Source: Mycobacterium sp. 852014-52450_SCH5900713
GTDB lineage: Bacteria; Actinomycetota; Actinomycetes; Mycobacteriales; Mycobacteriaceae
NCBI RefSeq assembly: GCF_001667075.1
Contig: NZ_LZIL01000053.1
Coordinates: 62,001-126,000 of the forward strand
Reading direction: 5' to 3'
Length of the DNA stretch: 64,000 bases
Shown: one piece after another, positions 1 through 7,972 of the stretch
Layout: each line of letters begins with the position of its first letter
Numbering within the stretch: position 1 is the stretch's first letter
Notes under the pieces: generated by a model
Database searches by the model: none
Told to the model about the DNA's origin: nothing
The model's input: only the letters and a program-made list of their open reading frames with translations
Program-made: the position numbers and the translations under genes

Positions 1-12
1 AGACTCGGATTG

Positions 13-1323
13 GTGACCTCGATAGTGATCGTTGGCAGCGGCTTCACCGGATTCACCTGCGCGGGCCGTCTGGCCCGAATCCTGCGGAGACGGCGCGTGC
101 AGGCCGACATCACGATCGTCTCCCCGGTGGATTACATGCTGTACACGCCGTTGTTGCCCGACGTCGCCGGCGGGGTGATCGATGCCCGGTTCGTGGCGAT
201 CCCCCTGGCCAACAGCCTCAAAGGCGTGCACGCGGTGCGCGGCCGCGTGGATGGTGTGGACTTCGCCCGGCACACGCTGAGATGGTGTGATCCCGAAGAG
301 CGCAGCCACACCATGGCCTGGGATCGGTTGGTGCTCACGCCGGGTTCGGTGACAAGGCTTCTCGATGTTCCGGGCCTCGCGACGTGCGCGCGCGGGTTGA
401 AGACCACCGCCGAGGCCCTATACCTACGAGACCATTTCGTGGAGCAGCTCGAGCTGGCCAACATCGAGGACGACCCGCAGGTGGCACAGGCCCGGCGCTC
501 CGTCGTCGTGGTCGGGGCCTCCTATTCGGGCACCGAACTGGTGGCACAGCTTCGGGCGCTGGCCGACGCGGCCGCCAAGCAGATGCGCTTCGACCCCGCC
601 GCCGTCCGGTTCGTGCTCCTCGATCTGGCCGAGCAGGTGATGCCCGAGGTCGGCAAGAAGCTGGGCGATGCCGCGCAGAAGGTCCTCCGCCGGCGCGGGA
701 TCGACGTCCGGCTCGGCCTCACGCTCAAGGAAGCACACGGCGATCACGTTGTGCTCAGCGATGATTCGCGCATCGACACGCGCACGGTCGCCTGGGTGAC
801 CGGTGTCACCGGAGCGCCGCTGATCCAGGATCTGGGGTTGCCGACCGAGCGGGGCCGACTCAAAGTCCAGCCGGATCTGCAAGTGCCGGATCACCCCGAC
901 GTCTTCGCGGCCGGCGACGCGGCCGCGGTCCCCGACCTGACCCAGCCGGGAAAGATCACGCCGCCCACCGCCCAGCACGCCACCCGCCAGGGCAAGGTGC
1001 TGGCCCGCAACGTGGCGGCCAGCCTCGATTATAGCACGCCCAAGCAATACAAGCACCGCAACCTGGGCCTGGTGGTCGACCTGGGACCGTGGCAGGCGGT
1101 GGCCAACCCGCTGAACATCCACCTCTCGGGCCTGCCGGCGAAGGTCGTCACCCGGTCGTATCACCTGTACGCGATTCCGCGGGGCGTCAACCGGTGGGCG
1201 GTGTCGCTGGCCTACCTGACCGACGCGCTGTTCGCCCGGTCGGTGGTGTCCATCGGGCTGTCCTCCGAGGAGGACGCACAGTTTGCGGCCAGCGAGGGCA
1301 TCCCGATGCCGAAGACCGGCTGA
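13..1323 (+). CDS. FAD-dependent NAD(P)H oxidoreductase (NDH-2-like)
   Basis: Probable single-subunit NAD(P)H dehydrogenase of the type II NADH dehydrogenase/disulfide oxidoreductase family, passing electrons from NAD(P)H through FAD to a quinone or similar acceptor at the membrane. The N-terminus carries the FAD-binding GSGFTGF motif, a second dinucleotide-binding motif VVGASYSGTE lies near residue 168, and the FAD-pyrophosphate motif FAAGDAA near residue 300. A GTG at 13 gives a start (MTSIVIVG) right before the first beta strand; a TTG sits at 10 and the frame is open to the window edge, so a slightly longer N-terminus is possible. It resembles Rv1812c, a DosR-regulon dehydrogenase. Its stop lies 7 bases from the convergent DUF1360 gene, and a short palindrome (1320-1334) spans both stops. 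Confidence 0.85.
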   Translation: MTSIVIVGSGFTGFTCAGRLARILRRRRVQADITIVSPVDYMLYTPLLPDVAGGVIDARFVAIPLANSLKGVHAVRGRVDGVDFARHTLRWCDPEERSHTMAWDRLVLTPGSVTRLLDVPGLATCARGLKTTAEALYLRDHFVEQLELANIEDDPQVAQARRSVVVVGASYSGTELVAQLRALADAAAKQMRFDPAAVRFVLLDLAEQVMPEVGKKLGDAAQKVLRRRGIDVRLGLTLKEAHGDHVVLSDDSRIDTRTVAWVTGVTGAPLIQDLGLPTERGRLKVQPDLQVPDHPDVFAAGDAAAVPDLTQPGKITPPTAQHATRQGKVLARNVAASLDYSTPKQYKHRNLGLVVDLGPWQAVANPLNIHLSGLPAKVVTRSYHLYAIPRGVNRWAVSLAYLTDALFARSVVSIGLSSEEDAQFAASEGIPMPKTG

Positions 1324-1330
1324 GCGCTGC

Positions 1331-1867
1331 TCAGCCCCCGGCCGACTGCTGCGCCATCGAGTAGGCCAGCTGCAGGAAGTCGGCGCCGGTCAACACGGTG
1401 AAGACGCCGGCGATCAGGCGGGTGAAGCGCGGGGCAAAGACCAAGCCGATGGCGAAGCCGGTCGCCACCCACATATCCAGGCAGAACGGGCACGTCAGCA
1501 GTTCTCCCACGCTGTGCCGCAATGGGCTTTCGTCCCGGACCTCCTCCATGACCTCGGCCGGGCCGCCGCTGCCCGCGAAGCGGGTGAAGGGCGCGCGCAA
1601 CGGGCTGGTCACCGCGTCTTTGGTCAGCGTCCGCGAGAGCTTGTGGGTGCCCAGGGTGACCGTGATCAGGTCCTGGATCCGCCACCGGGTGGGCAACGTC
1701 CGCCCGGTGAGCAGCGCGGCCGTGGTCGCGACGGCCACCACGGCGGTGTAGACGAGCAGCACCGCCAAGTATCCGCCCAACGGACGAGGCTCGTCGCCGC
1801 GGTATTCGTCCGCTTCGCGCCGTGCGCCGTCGACCACGTGGGTCTTGGCTTCCGCCACCTCTCCCAT
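1331..1867 (-). CDS. DUF1360 family membrane protein
   Basis: Small integral membrane protein of unknown function. One hydrophobic segment lies at residues 33-53 and two more near 133-170. The family mark CPFCLDMW is at residues 126-133, with C126 and C129 forming a CxxC pair that could bind metal or act in redox chemistry; that is inference. The length of 178 residues fits the family. The ATG at 1867 is followed by a hydrophilic stretch before the first membrane segment. It is convergent with the upstream oxidoreductase and lies downstream of the MerR gene on the same strand. Confidence 0.7.
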   Translation of the reverse strand: MGEVAEAKTHVVDGARREADEYRGDEPRPLGGYLAVLLVYTAVVAVATTAALLTGRTLPTRWRIQDLITVTLGTHKLSRTLTKDAVTSPLRAPFTRFAGSGGPAEVMEEVRDESPLRHSVGELLTCPFCLDMWVATGFAIGLVFAPRFTRLIAGVFTVLTGADFLQLAYSMAQQSAGG

Positions 1868-1944
1868 TGCATCTCCTTCAGCTCAAGGGCACAGCAGGCT
1901 GTGTACCCGAACTCGGTGAGCGCAATCGGAGGGTCGCGGTGCCC

Positions 1945-2328
1945 TCAGCCGGCCCCGTCGCCGGGTTCGCCGGCCTCCTGCGTGACCTTCGCGGTTTTGG
2001 CGGCCTTCCGCAGGGTCTGGTTCGTGGACCGCAGGTCGGTGTTGGCCGCCGAGAGCGTCGCGTTGTGGTCCTCGAGGTCCAGGATCCGGGCGACGCCGGC
2101 CAGGTTTATGCCTGCGCCGACCAGCTCGCTGATGCGTTTGAGCCGGGCCAGGTCGTCGGCGCTGTAGCGGCGGGTTCCGCCGTTGCTTCGCGCCGGCGCG
2201 AGCAACCCATACCGCTCGTACAGGCGCAGCGATTGCACCGGGACGCCGGAGAGCTCGGCGGCCACCGAGATGCCATACACGCCGTGATCGGGCGCCGGGA
2301 CGCCGGAATCGCCGCGTTGGTCGGTCAT
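1945..2328 (-). CDS. MerR family regulator, likely controlling the divergent hsp20
   Basis: A 127-residue MerR-type DNA-binding protein. The N-terminal winged-helix region reads YGISVAAELSGVPVQSLRLYE and is followed by the MerR signature with RYGLLAP and GTRRYS, then a short dimerisation helix. No metal-binding cysteine cluster is visible. The layout is like HspR, the MerR-type heat-shock repressor. I chose the ATG at 2328 because GAGGAGAG precedes it; the open frame up to 2445 is long but runs through the AT-rich promoter region. It is transcribed away from the hsp20 gene, and the spacer carries two inverted repeats suitable as operators. Regulation of hsp20 and of itself is inferred from this arrangement. 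Confidence 0.85.
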   Translation of the reverse strand: MTDQRGDSGVPAPDHGVYGISVAAELSGVPVQSLRLYERYGLLAPARSNGGTRRYSADDLARLKRISELVGAGINLAGVARILDLEDHNATLSAANTDLRSTNQTLRKAAKTAKVTQEAGEPGDGAG

Positions 2329-2370
2329 CACCCGTCTCTCCTCGAAGCTGTCTGGCCTAGAAAATCTATT

Positions 2371-2403
2371 TATCACACTTGCATAACTATGTCGACAGTG
2401 ATA
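2371..2403. promoter_or_regulatory. inverted repeat TATCAC-N21-GTGATA, possible operator
   Basis: Perfect 6-base arms TATCAC (2371-2376) and GTGATA (2398-2403) flank 21 bases in an AT-rich spacer between the divergent merR and hsp20 genes. The placement fits a promoter or operator; the function is inferred. Confidence 0.4.
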
Positions 2404-2411
2404 TATCAAAT

Positions 2412-2429
2412 CTATGTCATTGGACATAG
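2412..2429. promoter_or_regulatory. perfect palindrome CTATGTC-N4-GACATAG, candidate MerR/HspR-type operator
   Basis: Seven-base perfect arms separated by ATTG lie 45 bases before the hsp20 ATG. A partial copy (ACTATGTCGACAGT) lies at 2387-2400. It does not match the published HAIR element (CTTGAGT-N7-ACTCAAG), so if the MerR protein binds here its recognition sequence differs. Confidence 0.5.
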
Positions 2430-2474
2430 GTAATAGCCAGACCACAGCCTAGATTGGAGTGAGAGGTGACCACC

Positions 2475-2924
2475 ATGCTGATGCGTTCCGACCCCTTCCG
2501 TGACCTCGATCGCTTTGCCCACCAGGTGTTCGGTACGGCCGCCCGGCCGGCAGTGATGCCGATGGACGCATGGCGCCAGGGCGAGGAGTTCGTCGTCGAG
2601 TTCGACCTGCCCGGCATCGACGCCGAGTCGCTCGACATCGACATCGAGCGCAACGTCGTGACCGTGCGCGCCGAGCGGCCCGCCGTCGACCCGAACCGCG
2701 AGATGCTGGCCACCGAGCGCCCACGCGGGGTGTTCAGCCGGCAGCTGGTGCTCGGCGACAACCTCGACACCGACAAGATCGAGGCGTCCTACCGCGAAGG
2801 TGTTCTGCGGCTGCGCATTCCGGTGGCCGAACGGGCCAAGCCGCGCAAGATCACCGTCGGGCGCGGCGACGGGCAAACGGCCATCAATGAGAACGCCTCG
2901 CAACGCGAGGTCATCAACGCCTGA
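2475..2924 (+). CDS. hsp18: Hsp20/alpha-crystallin family small heat-shock protein (18 kDa antigen type)
   Basis: ATP-independent holdase chaperone of 149 residues that keeps unfolding proteins soluble under stress. The N-terminus MLMRSDPFRDLDRF matches the M. leprae 18 kDa antigen family; the alpha-crystallin domain covers about residues 33-135, with the conserved beta-strand region GVFSRQLVLGDNLD and the closing IPV motif. ATG 2475 is preferred over GTG 2466 because GAGAGG sits eight bases before it and the family starts with MLMR. The divergent MerR gene and the palindromes between them suggest stress control. A GC-rich hairpin follows the gene. Confidence 0.93.
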   Translation: MLMRSDPFRDLDRFAHQVFGTAARPAVMPMDAWRQGEEFVVEFDLPGIDAESLDIDIERNVVTVRAERPAVDPNREMLATERPRGVFSRQLVLGDNLDTDKIEASYREGVLRLRIPVAERAKPRKITVGRGDGQTAINENASQREVINA

Positions 2925-2937
2925 TGTCCGGCGGACG

Positions 2938-2979
2938 GGCGGCGGCGCGGGTCCCTGCAGAAACACACGGGCCGCCGCC
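2938..2979 (+). terminator. GC-rich hairpin after hsp18
   Basis: GGCGGCGGC (2938-2946) is perfectly complementary to GCCGCCGCC (2971-2979) across a 24-base loop, just after the hsp18 stop and followed by a short pyrimidine run TTCCTCC. It could end transcription, though it lacks a strong U-tract. Confidence 0.45.
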
Positions 2980-3017
2980 TTCCTCCGGTTCAAAAACCCA
3001 GGGAGAGCAGGTGCGAG

Positions 3018-3698
3018 ATGAAGTGGGAACTGGACGGCCAACGGGCTAACGTCGAACAGGCGTTGGCCGGCGGCGCCGCGCAGCCGGCCGGCTGGTTTCG
3101 CTTCTACTTCACCGACCAGCGCTGGGAGTGGTCGGAACAAGTGCAGCGGATGCACGGGTATGAGCCCGGCAGCGTGACGCCCACCACCGATCTGGTGCTC
3201 TCGCACAAGCATCCGGACGACCGCGGGCAGGTCGCGGCCACCATCGAACAGATCGTCAACACCCGGCAGGCGTTCAGCACTCGCCATCGAATCGTCGACA
3301 CCGGCGGGAATGTGCGACACGTCGTCGTGGTGGGTGACCGGTTCTTCGACGACGACGGCGACGTCGTTGGAACGCAAGGGTTTTACATCGACGTCTCCCC
3401 GGTCACGGGACAGGTGGCGGAGGAGATCGTCAGCGCCAGACTGGCCGAGATCAACGGGAACCGGGCCGGGATCGAACAGGCCAAGGGCATGCTGATGCTG
3501 ATCTATGGCATCAGTGAGAGCGCGGCCTTCGAGTTGCTCAAATGGCTTTCACAGGAAGCGAACGTCAAGTTGCGGCCGCTCGCCGAGCAGATCGCCGAAG
3601 ACCTCCGCGGCGCCCGGTTGCGCTTCGATGCCCAATCGGAGATCGACCATCTGCTGCTGACCGCGCACGAACGCGTCACCGAGCCCGCCGCGTCATGA
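3018..3698 (+). CDS. PAS-ANTAR domain protein (RNA-binding antiterminator type)
   Basis: Sensor-effector protein of 226 residues. Residues about 25-125 form a PAS fold (WFRFYFTDQRWEWS, then the HPDDR motif and a final FYIDVSP strand), which may bind a small ligand or cofactor. Residues about 150-205 form an ANTAR domain with the typical AKGMLMLIYGISESAAFELL helix pair, which in characterised proteins binds paired RNA hairpins to prevent early termination. The combination is common in actinobacteria, but the target is unknown here. An ATG at 3018 follows AGGGAGAGCAGGTG. Its stop shares the palindrome TCATGA (3693-3698) with the stop of the convergent Tgs-like gene, so the two overlap by six bases. 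Confidence 0.85.
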   Translation: MKWELDGQRANVEQALAGGAAQPAGWFRFYFTDQRWEWSEQVQRMHGYEPGSVTPTTDLVLSHKHPDDRGQVAATIEQIVNTRQAFSTRHRIVDTGGNVRHVVVVGDRFFDDDGDVVGTQGFYIDVSPVTGQVAEEIVSARLAEINGNRAGIEQAKGMLMLIYGISESAAFELLKWLSQEANVKLRPLAEQIAEDLRGARLRFDAQSEIDHLLLTAHERVTEPAAS

Positions 3699-5075
3699 CG
3701 CCTTGCGGCGCCGGGTACGGGCGGCCGCAACCAATTGCGCCATCCCCTTCTCGATGCCGGCGGCGAGCGCGTCGATGTCGGGCGCCGTGTCGTAGTCGGC
3801 GGTGATGCCGAAGACGAAACTATCGGCGTAGCTGAGCATTCCGATGCCGGTGCGCACCTGCAGGGCGATCGGGGCAACCGGCAGGAGTTCCAGCACCCGG
3901 CGGCCCATCAGCCGCTGGCGGCTTCGTGGGCCGGGAACGTTGCTCGCCAAGGCGACTACCGCGCGTTGAGGGAAACGCGAGAGCAATCGAATCGCCCACG
4001 CCGACAGCGCAAACGGGGTGCGCTTGGCGGCCACCACCACCGCGCTGCCGCCCTCGCTCTGACCGCTCGCCTTGGCGTGGGTGAGCCGGTCGTGCACCAG
4101 TTGCAGCTGCCGCACCGGGTCCGCCTCGTCGACGGGCAGCAGCGGCAGCATCGCCGAGACCCGGTTGCCGGCGACATTGAAGTGATCCACCGCGCGGACG
4201 GAGACGGGGACGAGCGTGCGCAGCGAGTCTCGGCCCGGTTGTTCCCCCCGCGCCAGCAAGACGGCGCGATAACTGTTGGTAATCGCTGCCAGCGCAACGT
4301 CGTTGAGCGTGACTTCGAATGCCCGGGCGACCTTGTTCATGTCCCTCAGCCGGGCGCGGGCCACACTGTACCTCCGCATCGCGGTAACCGGCCCGTTCAG
4401 CGAAGATTGGGGGGCGGGGCGCATCAGTGCTGTGGTCAGCTCGGCCGCACCGATCGCCGCGTGTTCGGCCGCGGTCAGGGCGCCGAACGCGCTCCGCCCG
4501 ATTCCACTCGCCCAGTTCAAGGGATTGAGGCTGATCTTGGACAGCTCCGGCCCGCGCCGAACCGCCTTCCGGGCGGCGCCGACGTCGACCGCAAAGGTGC
4601 CGCCGTCGCCGTCGTCGCCGAACTTGGCGAACAGCTGCGTCATCGCGATGCCGTCGGCGATGCAGTGGTGAATCTTGGTGAGCACCGCCCACCGGTTTCC
4701 GCTGAGCCCCTCGATGATCCAGGTCTCCCATAGGGGGCGCTCACGATCGAGCCGGCGTTCCATCAAGGACGCGATCATCTCGAACAGCTCCGGGTCGCGG
4801 CCCGGTTGCGCCAGCGCGACGCGGTGCAGGTGACGCGCGAGGTCGAAGTGGGGGTCTTCCGTCCATTCGGGCGGCCGCAGGTCGAGTGGATGGGTGTGCA
4901 GGATCTGCCTGCAGCGCGGTACCGCCGCCACCCGCTCGGCGAATTCGGCGACGAACTCGTCGTAGGTCGGGATCGGTCCCTCCACGATCGACACGCCGCC
5001 CACCGCCAGGCTGACGTGCGGGTCGGAGTCCTCCACCTCCAGGAAGCCGGCATCGAGCGCGGTCAATTGCTCCAT
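3693..5075 (-). CDS. tgs1: wax ester synthase/diacylglycerol acyltransferase (Tgs1-like)
   Basis: Final enzyme of triacylglycerol synthesis: transfers an acyl group from acyl-CoA to diacylglycerol, storing carbon as lipid in dormant cells. The catalytic motif HHCIADG is at residues 136-142 (HHxxxDG). Other family blocks are the start MEQLTALDAGFL, the PLWETW region (114-119), LNDVALAAITNSYR and the NVPGPR block. At 460 residues it fits M. tuberculosis Tgs1 (Rv3130c), which it resembles along its whole length. ATG 5075 is chosen because it begins the conserved MEQLTALD block; the 41 residues upstream cover a DosR box. That box lies 35 bases before the start. It overlaps the PAS-ANTAR stop by six bases. 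Assignment as tgs1 rather than another WS/DGAT paralogue rests on similarity and the box. Confidence 0.9.
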   Translation of the reverse strand: MEQLTALDAGFLEVEDSDPHVSLAVGGVSIVEGPIPTYDEFVAEFAERVAAVPRCRQILHTHPLDLRPPEWTEDPHFDLARHLHRVALAQPGRDPELFEMIASLMERRLDRERPLWETWIIEGLSGNRWAVLTKIHHCIADGIAMTQLFAKFGDDGDGGTFAVDVGAARKAVRRGPELSKISLNPLNWASGIGRSAFGALTAAEHAAIGAAELTTALMRPAPQSSLNGPVTAMRRYSVARARLRDMNKVARAFEVTLNDVALAAITNSYRAVLLARGEQPGRDSLRTLVPVSVRAVDHFNVAGNRVSAMLPLLPVDEADPVRQLQLVHDRLTHAKASGQSEGGSAVVVAAKRTPFALSAWAIRLLSRFPQRAVVALASNVPGPRSRQRLMGRRVLELLPVAPIALQVRTGIGMLSYADSFVFGITADYDTAPDIDALAAGIEKGMAQLVAAARTRRRKAS

Positions 5076-5107
5076 GGTGCTACTTTCCGCGCCGCAATGC
5101 CCTGCTG

Positions 5108-5127
5108 GCAGGGCCGTAAGTCCCCAA
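5108..5127 (-). promoter_or_regulatory. DosR box before tgs1-like gene
   Basis: On the minus strand the sequence is TTGGGGACTTACGGCCCTGC, agreeing with the consensus TTSGGGACTWWAGTCCCSAA at about 14-15 of 20 positions. The core (5111-5124) ends 35 bases before the tgs1 ATG. It may also serve the plus-strand ORF at 5184. Confidence 0.8.
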
Positions 5128-5183
5128 CTACTGAGGTCAAACGGCGGCTGTGGCGGCGCGCCCCCGGCCATATCGTGAGGGGG

Positions 5184-5444
5184 GTGACGGGAGAGCAATT
5201 GAGCAGCGAGGCAGATGCTTTCGCCGCCGCGCCCCGCACCGACCTGATCGCACCGCGCAGCCGAAGGGCAAGCGGGTGCTGGTGGTTGTGCGACGGTCCC
5301 GAGTACGCCGCCTCGCTGCGGCGAAACCGGGGGCTGCCGGCTGCGCCCGGCGGAGAGGAGCCGGCGTCGTTAATCGCCCGGGAACGGGCGGACTACGCCT
5401 GGATCATGCGAAAAGCGAACAGCGGTAACTACGAAGCGTATTGA
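5184..5444 (+). CDS. small hypothetical protein upstream of PEP synthase
   Basis: An 86-residue reading frame from GTG 5184, rich in Arg and Ala, with C-terminus RADYAWIMRKANSGNYEAY. No known domain is recognised. Codon choice is moderately GC-rich at third positions, consistent with coding but not decisive. It ends 25 bases before ppsA, so the two may be co-transcribed. The same frame is open upstream to 4806, but that part is antisense to the tgs1 gene. A DosR box lies 57 bases before the GTG. It could instead be untranslated leader of ppsA. Confidence 0.45.
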   Translation: MTGEQLSSEADAFAAAPRTDLIAPRSRRASGCWWLCDGPEYAASLRRNRGLPAAPGGEEPASLIARERADYAWIMRKANSGNYEAY

Positions 5445-5469
5445 TGCAACCCGCCGAAGGAAGAACACC

Positions 5470-7875
5470 ATGAGCGATTTCACCTACATCCGCTTCTTCG
5501 AAGAAATCGGCATCGAGGACGTCCCGCTGGTCGGCGGGAAGAACGCCTCGCTGGGCGAGATGTTCCAGAAACTGACCGGGCAGGGCGTGCGCGTCCCGCA
5601 CGGTTTCGCGATCACCGCCGAGGCCTACCGGCACGTGCTGGACAGCGCCGGCGCCTGGGGCGCGCTGCACGCCGCGCTCGACGATCTCGACCCCGACGAC
5701 GTCACCGCGCTGGCACGTAAGGGCAAGCAGGCCCGCGAAATCGTCTACGGCGCAGGGCTTCCCCCGGAGCTCGCCGCCGAGATCACGGCCGCCTACCGGC
5801 AGCTTCAAGAGGAATACGGCGAAGACGTCAGCCTGGCCGTGCGCAGCTCGGCGACCGCCGAAGACCTGCCGACCGCCAGCTTCGCCGGCCAGCAGGAGAC
5901 CTTCCTCAACATCAAGGGCACCGAGAGCCTGCTGGACGCCTGCCGCCGGTGTTTCGCCAGCCTGTTCACCGACCGGGCCATCCACTACCGGGTCGACCAG
6001 GACTTCGACCACTTCAAGGTGTCGCTGTCGATCGGCGTCATGAAGATGGTGCGCTCCGACCTCGCCTCATCCGGGGTGATGTTCACCCTGGACACCGAAT
6101 CCGGCTTCCACGACGTCGTATTCATCACGGGCGCCTACGGGCTCGGCGAGAACGTGGTCCAGGGCGCCGTCGACCCCGACGAGTTCTACGTCCACAAGCC
6201 GACGTATCAGGCCGGCCACCGCGCGGTACTGCGCCGGCTGATCGGGGACAAGGCGGTCAAGATGATCTACGTCGAGGGGGAGACGAAGAACACCGTCCGC
6301 AACATCCCCACCCCGAAGGCCGACCGGGCCCGGTTCTGCGTCACCGACGACGACGTCCTCGAGCTGGCCGGCTACGCCTGCGCCATCGAGGGCCACTACG
6401 GGCGGCCGATGGACATCGAATGGGCCAAGGATGGTCTCGACGGGCGGCTCTACATCGTCCAGGCGCGGCCAGAAACCGCGGCCTCCCAGCGCAGCCTGAC
6501 GGTCATCGAAAGCTACGTGCTCGAGAGCAAGGGCACCGAGGGCAAGGAGGTGCTCGCCGAGGGCCGCTCGGTCGGCGAGAAGGTCGCCACCGGCATCGCC
6601 CGGCGGATGGACAACCTCGGGAAGCTGTCGGAGTTCCAGCCCGGCGACGTGCTGGTGGCCGACGTCACCACGCCCGACTGGGAACCCATCATGAAGATCG
6701 CCGCGGCCATCGTCACCAACCGCGGCGGGCGCACCTGCCACGCGGCGATCATCGCCCGCGAGCTCGGCATCCCCGCCGTCGTCGGCGCGGGTGACGCCAC
6801 CACGAGCGTGCCCGACGGCGAGGTCGTCACGGTGTCGTGCGTGGAGGGCGACACGGGGCGGGTTTACCGCGGCGAGTTGGGCTTTCGCGTCGATCGCACC
6901 GAGGTGTCCGACCAGGAACGCCCGCACACCGAGATCATGCTCAACCTCGGCAACCCGGATCTGGCGTTCAAGACTTCGTTCTTGCCGAACGACGGCGTGG
7001 GGCTGGCCCGGATGGAGTTCATCATCAACGAGTACATCCGGGTGCACCCGCTGGCCCTGCTCCACCCCGACCGGGTGGACGATCCCGAGGCACGGCGGAC
7101 CATCGAGACGCTGACGTACGCCTATTCCGACGGCGCCGAATTCTTCGTGGAGCGCCTGTCGGAAGGGATCGGCACCATCGCCGCCGCCTTCTGGCCCAAG
7201 CCTGTCGTCGTGCGGATGTCGGACTTCAAGACCAACGAGTACGCCAGCCTGGTCGGCGGCAGCGGCTTCGAGGCGGCCGAGAGCAACCCGATGATCGGCT
7301 TCCGCGGCGCCTCGCGCTACGCGCACCCGGCCTACGCCGAGGGATTCGCGCTGGAGTGCCGGGCGATGAAGCGGGTACGCGAACAGATGGGGCTGACCAA
7401 CGTCGTGCTGATGTTGCCGTTCGTGCGCCGGGTGGCCGAGGCGGACCTGGTCCTGGCGGAGATGGCCAAACACGGTCTGCGCCGCGGGGAGAACGGGCTC
7501 AAGGTGTACGCGATGTGCGAGATCCCCAACAACGTCATCCTGATCGACGAGTTCGCCAAGCGCTTCGACGGCTTCTCCATCGGATCCAACGACCTCACCC
7601 AGCTCACCCTCGGTGTCGACCGGGACAGCGAGATCGTGGCCTTCGACTACGACGAACGCGACGAGGGCGTCAAGGAGATGATCCGCCTGGCCGTGGAGGG
7701 ATGCCGCCGCAACGGGATTCACTCCGGGTTGTGCGGTCAGGCGCCGTCGGACTACCCCGACATGGCCGAGTTCCTGGTTCGCTGCGGCATCGACTCGATC
7801 AGCCTGAACCCCGACGTGGTGGTCAAGACCACCCGGCAGATCCTGGACCTCGAGGGCGCGGTGCAGCTGCAGTGA
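5470..7875 (+). CDS. ppsA: phosphoenolpyruvate synthase (pyruvate, water dikinase)
   Basis: Converts pyruvate, ATP and water to PEP, AMP and phosphate, giving an entry to gluconeogenesis. The 801-residue length and order match PEP synthase: N-terminal ATP-grasp-like nucleotide-binding domain (VGGKNASLGEM at 20-30, RSSATAEDLPTASFAGQQ near 128), the swivelling phosphohistidine domain with GGRTCHAAI (catalytic His near residue 424), and the C-terminal PEP/pyruvate barrel with SGLCGQAPSD (catalytic Cys near 755). It is not the polyketide synthase also named ppsA. ATG 5470 follows GAAGGAAG. In a hypoxic cell it could rescue pyruvate carbon toward sugars such as trehalose, whose enzyme is encoded downstream. 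Confidence 0.93.
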   Translation: MSDFTYIRFFEEIGIEDVPLVGGKNASLGEMFQKLTGQGVRVPHGFAITAEAYRHVLDSAGAWGALHAALDDLDPDDVTALARKGKQAREIVYGAGLPPELAAEITAAYRQLQEEYGEDVSLAVRSSATAEDLPTASFAGQQETFLNIKGTESLLDACRRCFASLFTDRAIHYRVDQDFDHFKVSLSIGVMKMVRSDLASSGVMFTLDTESGFHDVVFITGAYGLGENVVQGAVDPDEFYVHKPTYQAGHRAVLRRLIGDKAVKMIYVEGETKNTVRNIPTPKADRARFCVTDDDVLELAGYACAIEGHYGRPMDIEWAKDGLDGRLYIVQARPETAASQRSLTVIESYVLESKGTEGKEVLAEGRSVGEKVATGIARRMDNLGKLSEFQPGDVLVADVTTPDWEPIMKIAAAIVTNRGGRTCHAAIIARELGIPAVVGAGDATTSVPDGEVVTVSCVEGDTGRVYRGELGFRVDRTEVSDQERPHTEIMLNLGNPDLAFKTSFLPNDGVGLARMEFIINEYIRVHPLALLHPDRVDDPEARRTIETLTYAYSDGAEFFVERLSEGIGTIAAAFWPKPVVVRMSDFKTNEYASLVGGSGFEAAESNPMIGFRGASRYAHPAYAEGFALECRAMKRVREQMGLTNVVLMLPFVRRVAEADLVLAEMAKHGLRRGENGLKVYAMCEIPNNVILIDEFAKRFDGFSIGSNDLTQLTLGVDRDSEIVAFDYDERDEGVKEMIRLAVEGCRRNGIHSGLCGQAPSDYPDMAEFLVRCGIDSISLNPDVVVKTTRQILDLEGAVQLQ

Positions 7876-7895
7876 GCCGCCGCGCCGTCGCGCGC

Positions 7896-7953
7896 CGAGA
7901 TTGCCGTGACGGCTGTGGTTGAGGGCGCATGCACGACCCTGAGTGCAATCTCG
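7896..7953. repeat. imperfect palindromic repeat (CGAGATTGC...GCAATCTCG), copy 1
   Basis: The arms CGAGATTGC (7896-7904) and GCAATCTCG (7945-7953) are perfect complements, and pairing continues imperfectly inward. It fills the gap between the convergent ppsA and ketoacyl-synthase genes, where it could also end transcription. A related, better-matched palindrome lies at 55030-55087. Confidence 0.6.
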
Positions 7954-7972
7954 CCGAAGGTCGCGGGGATCC

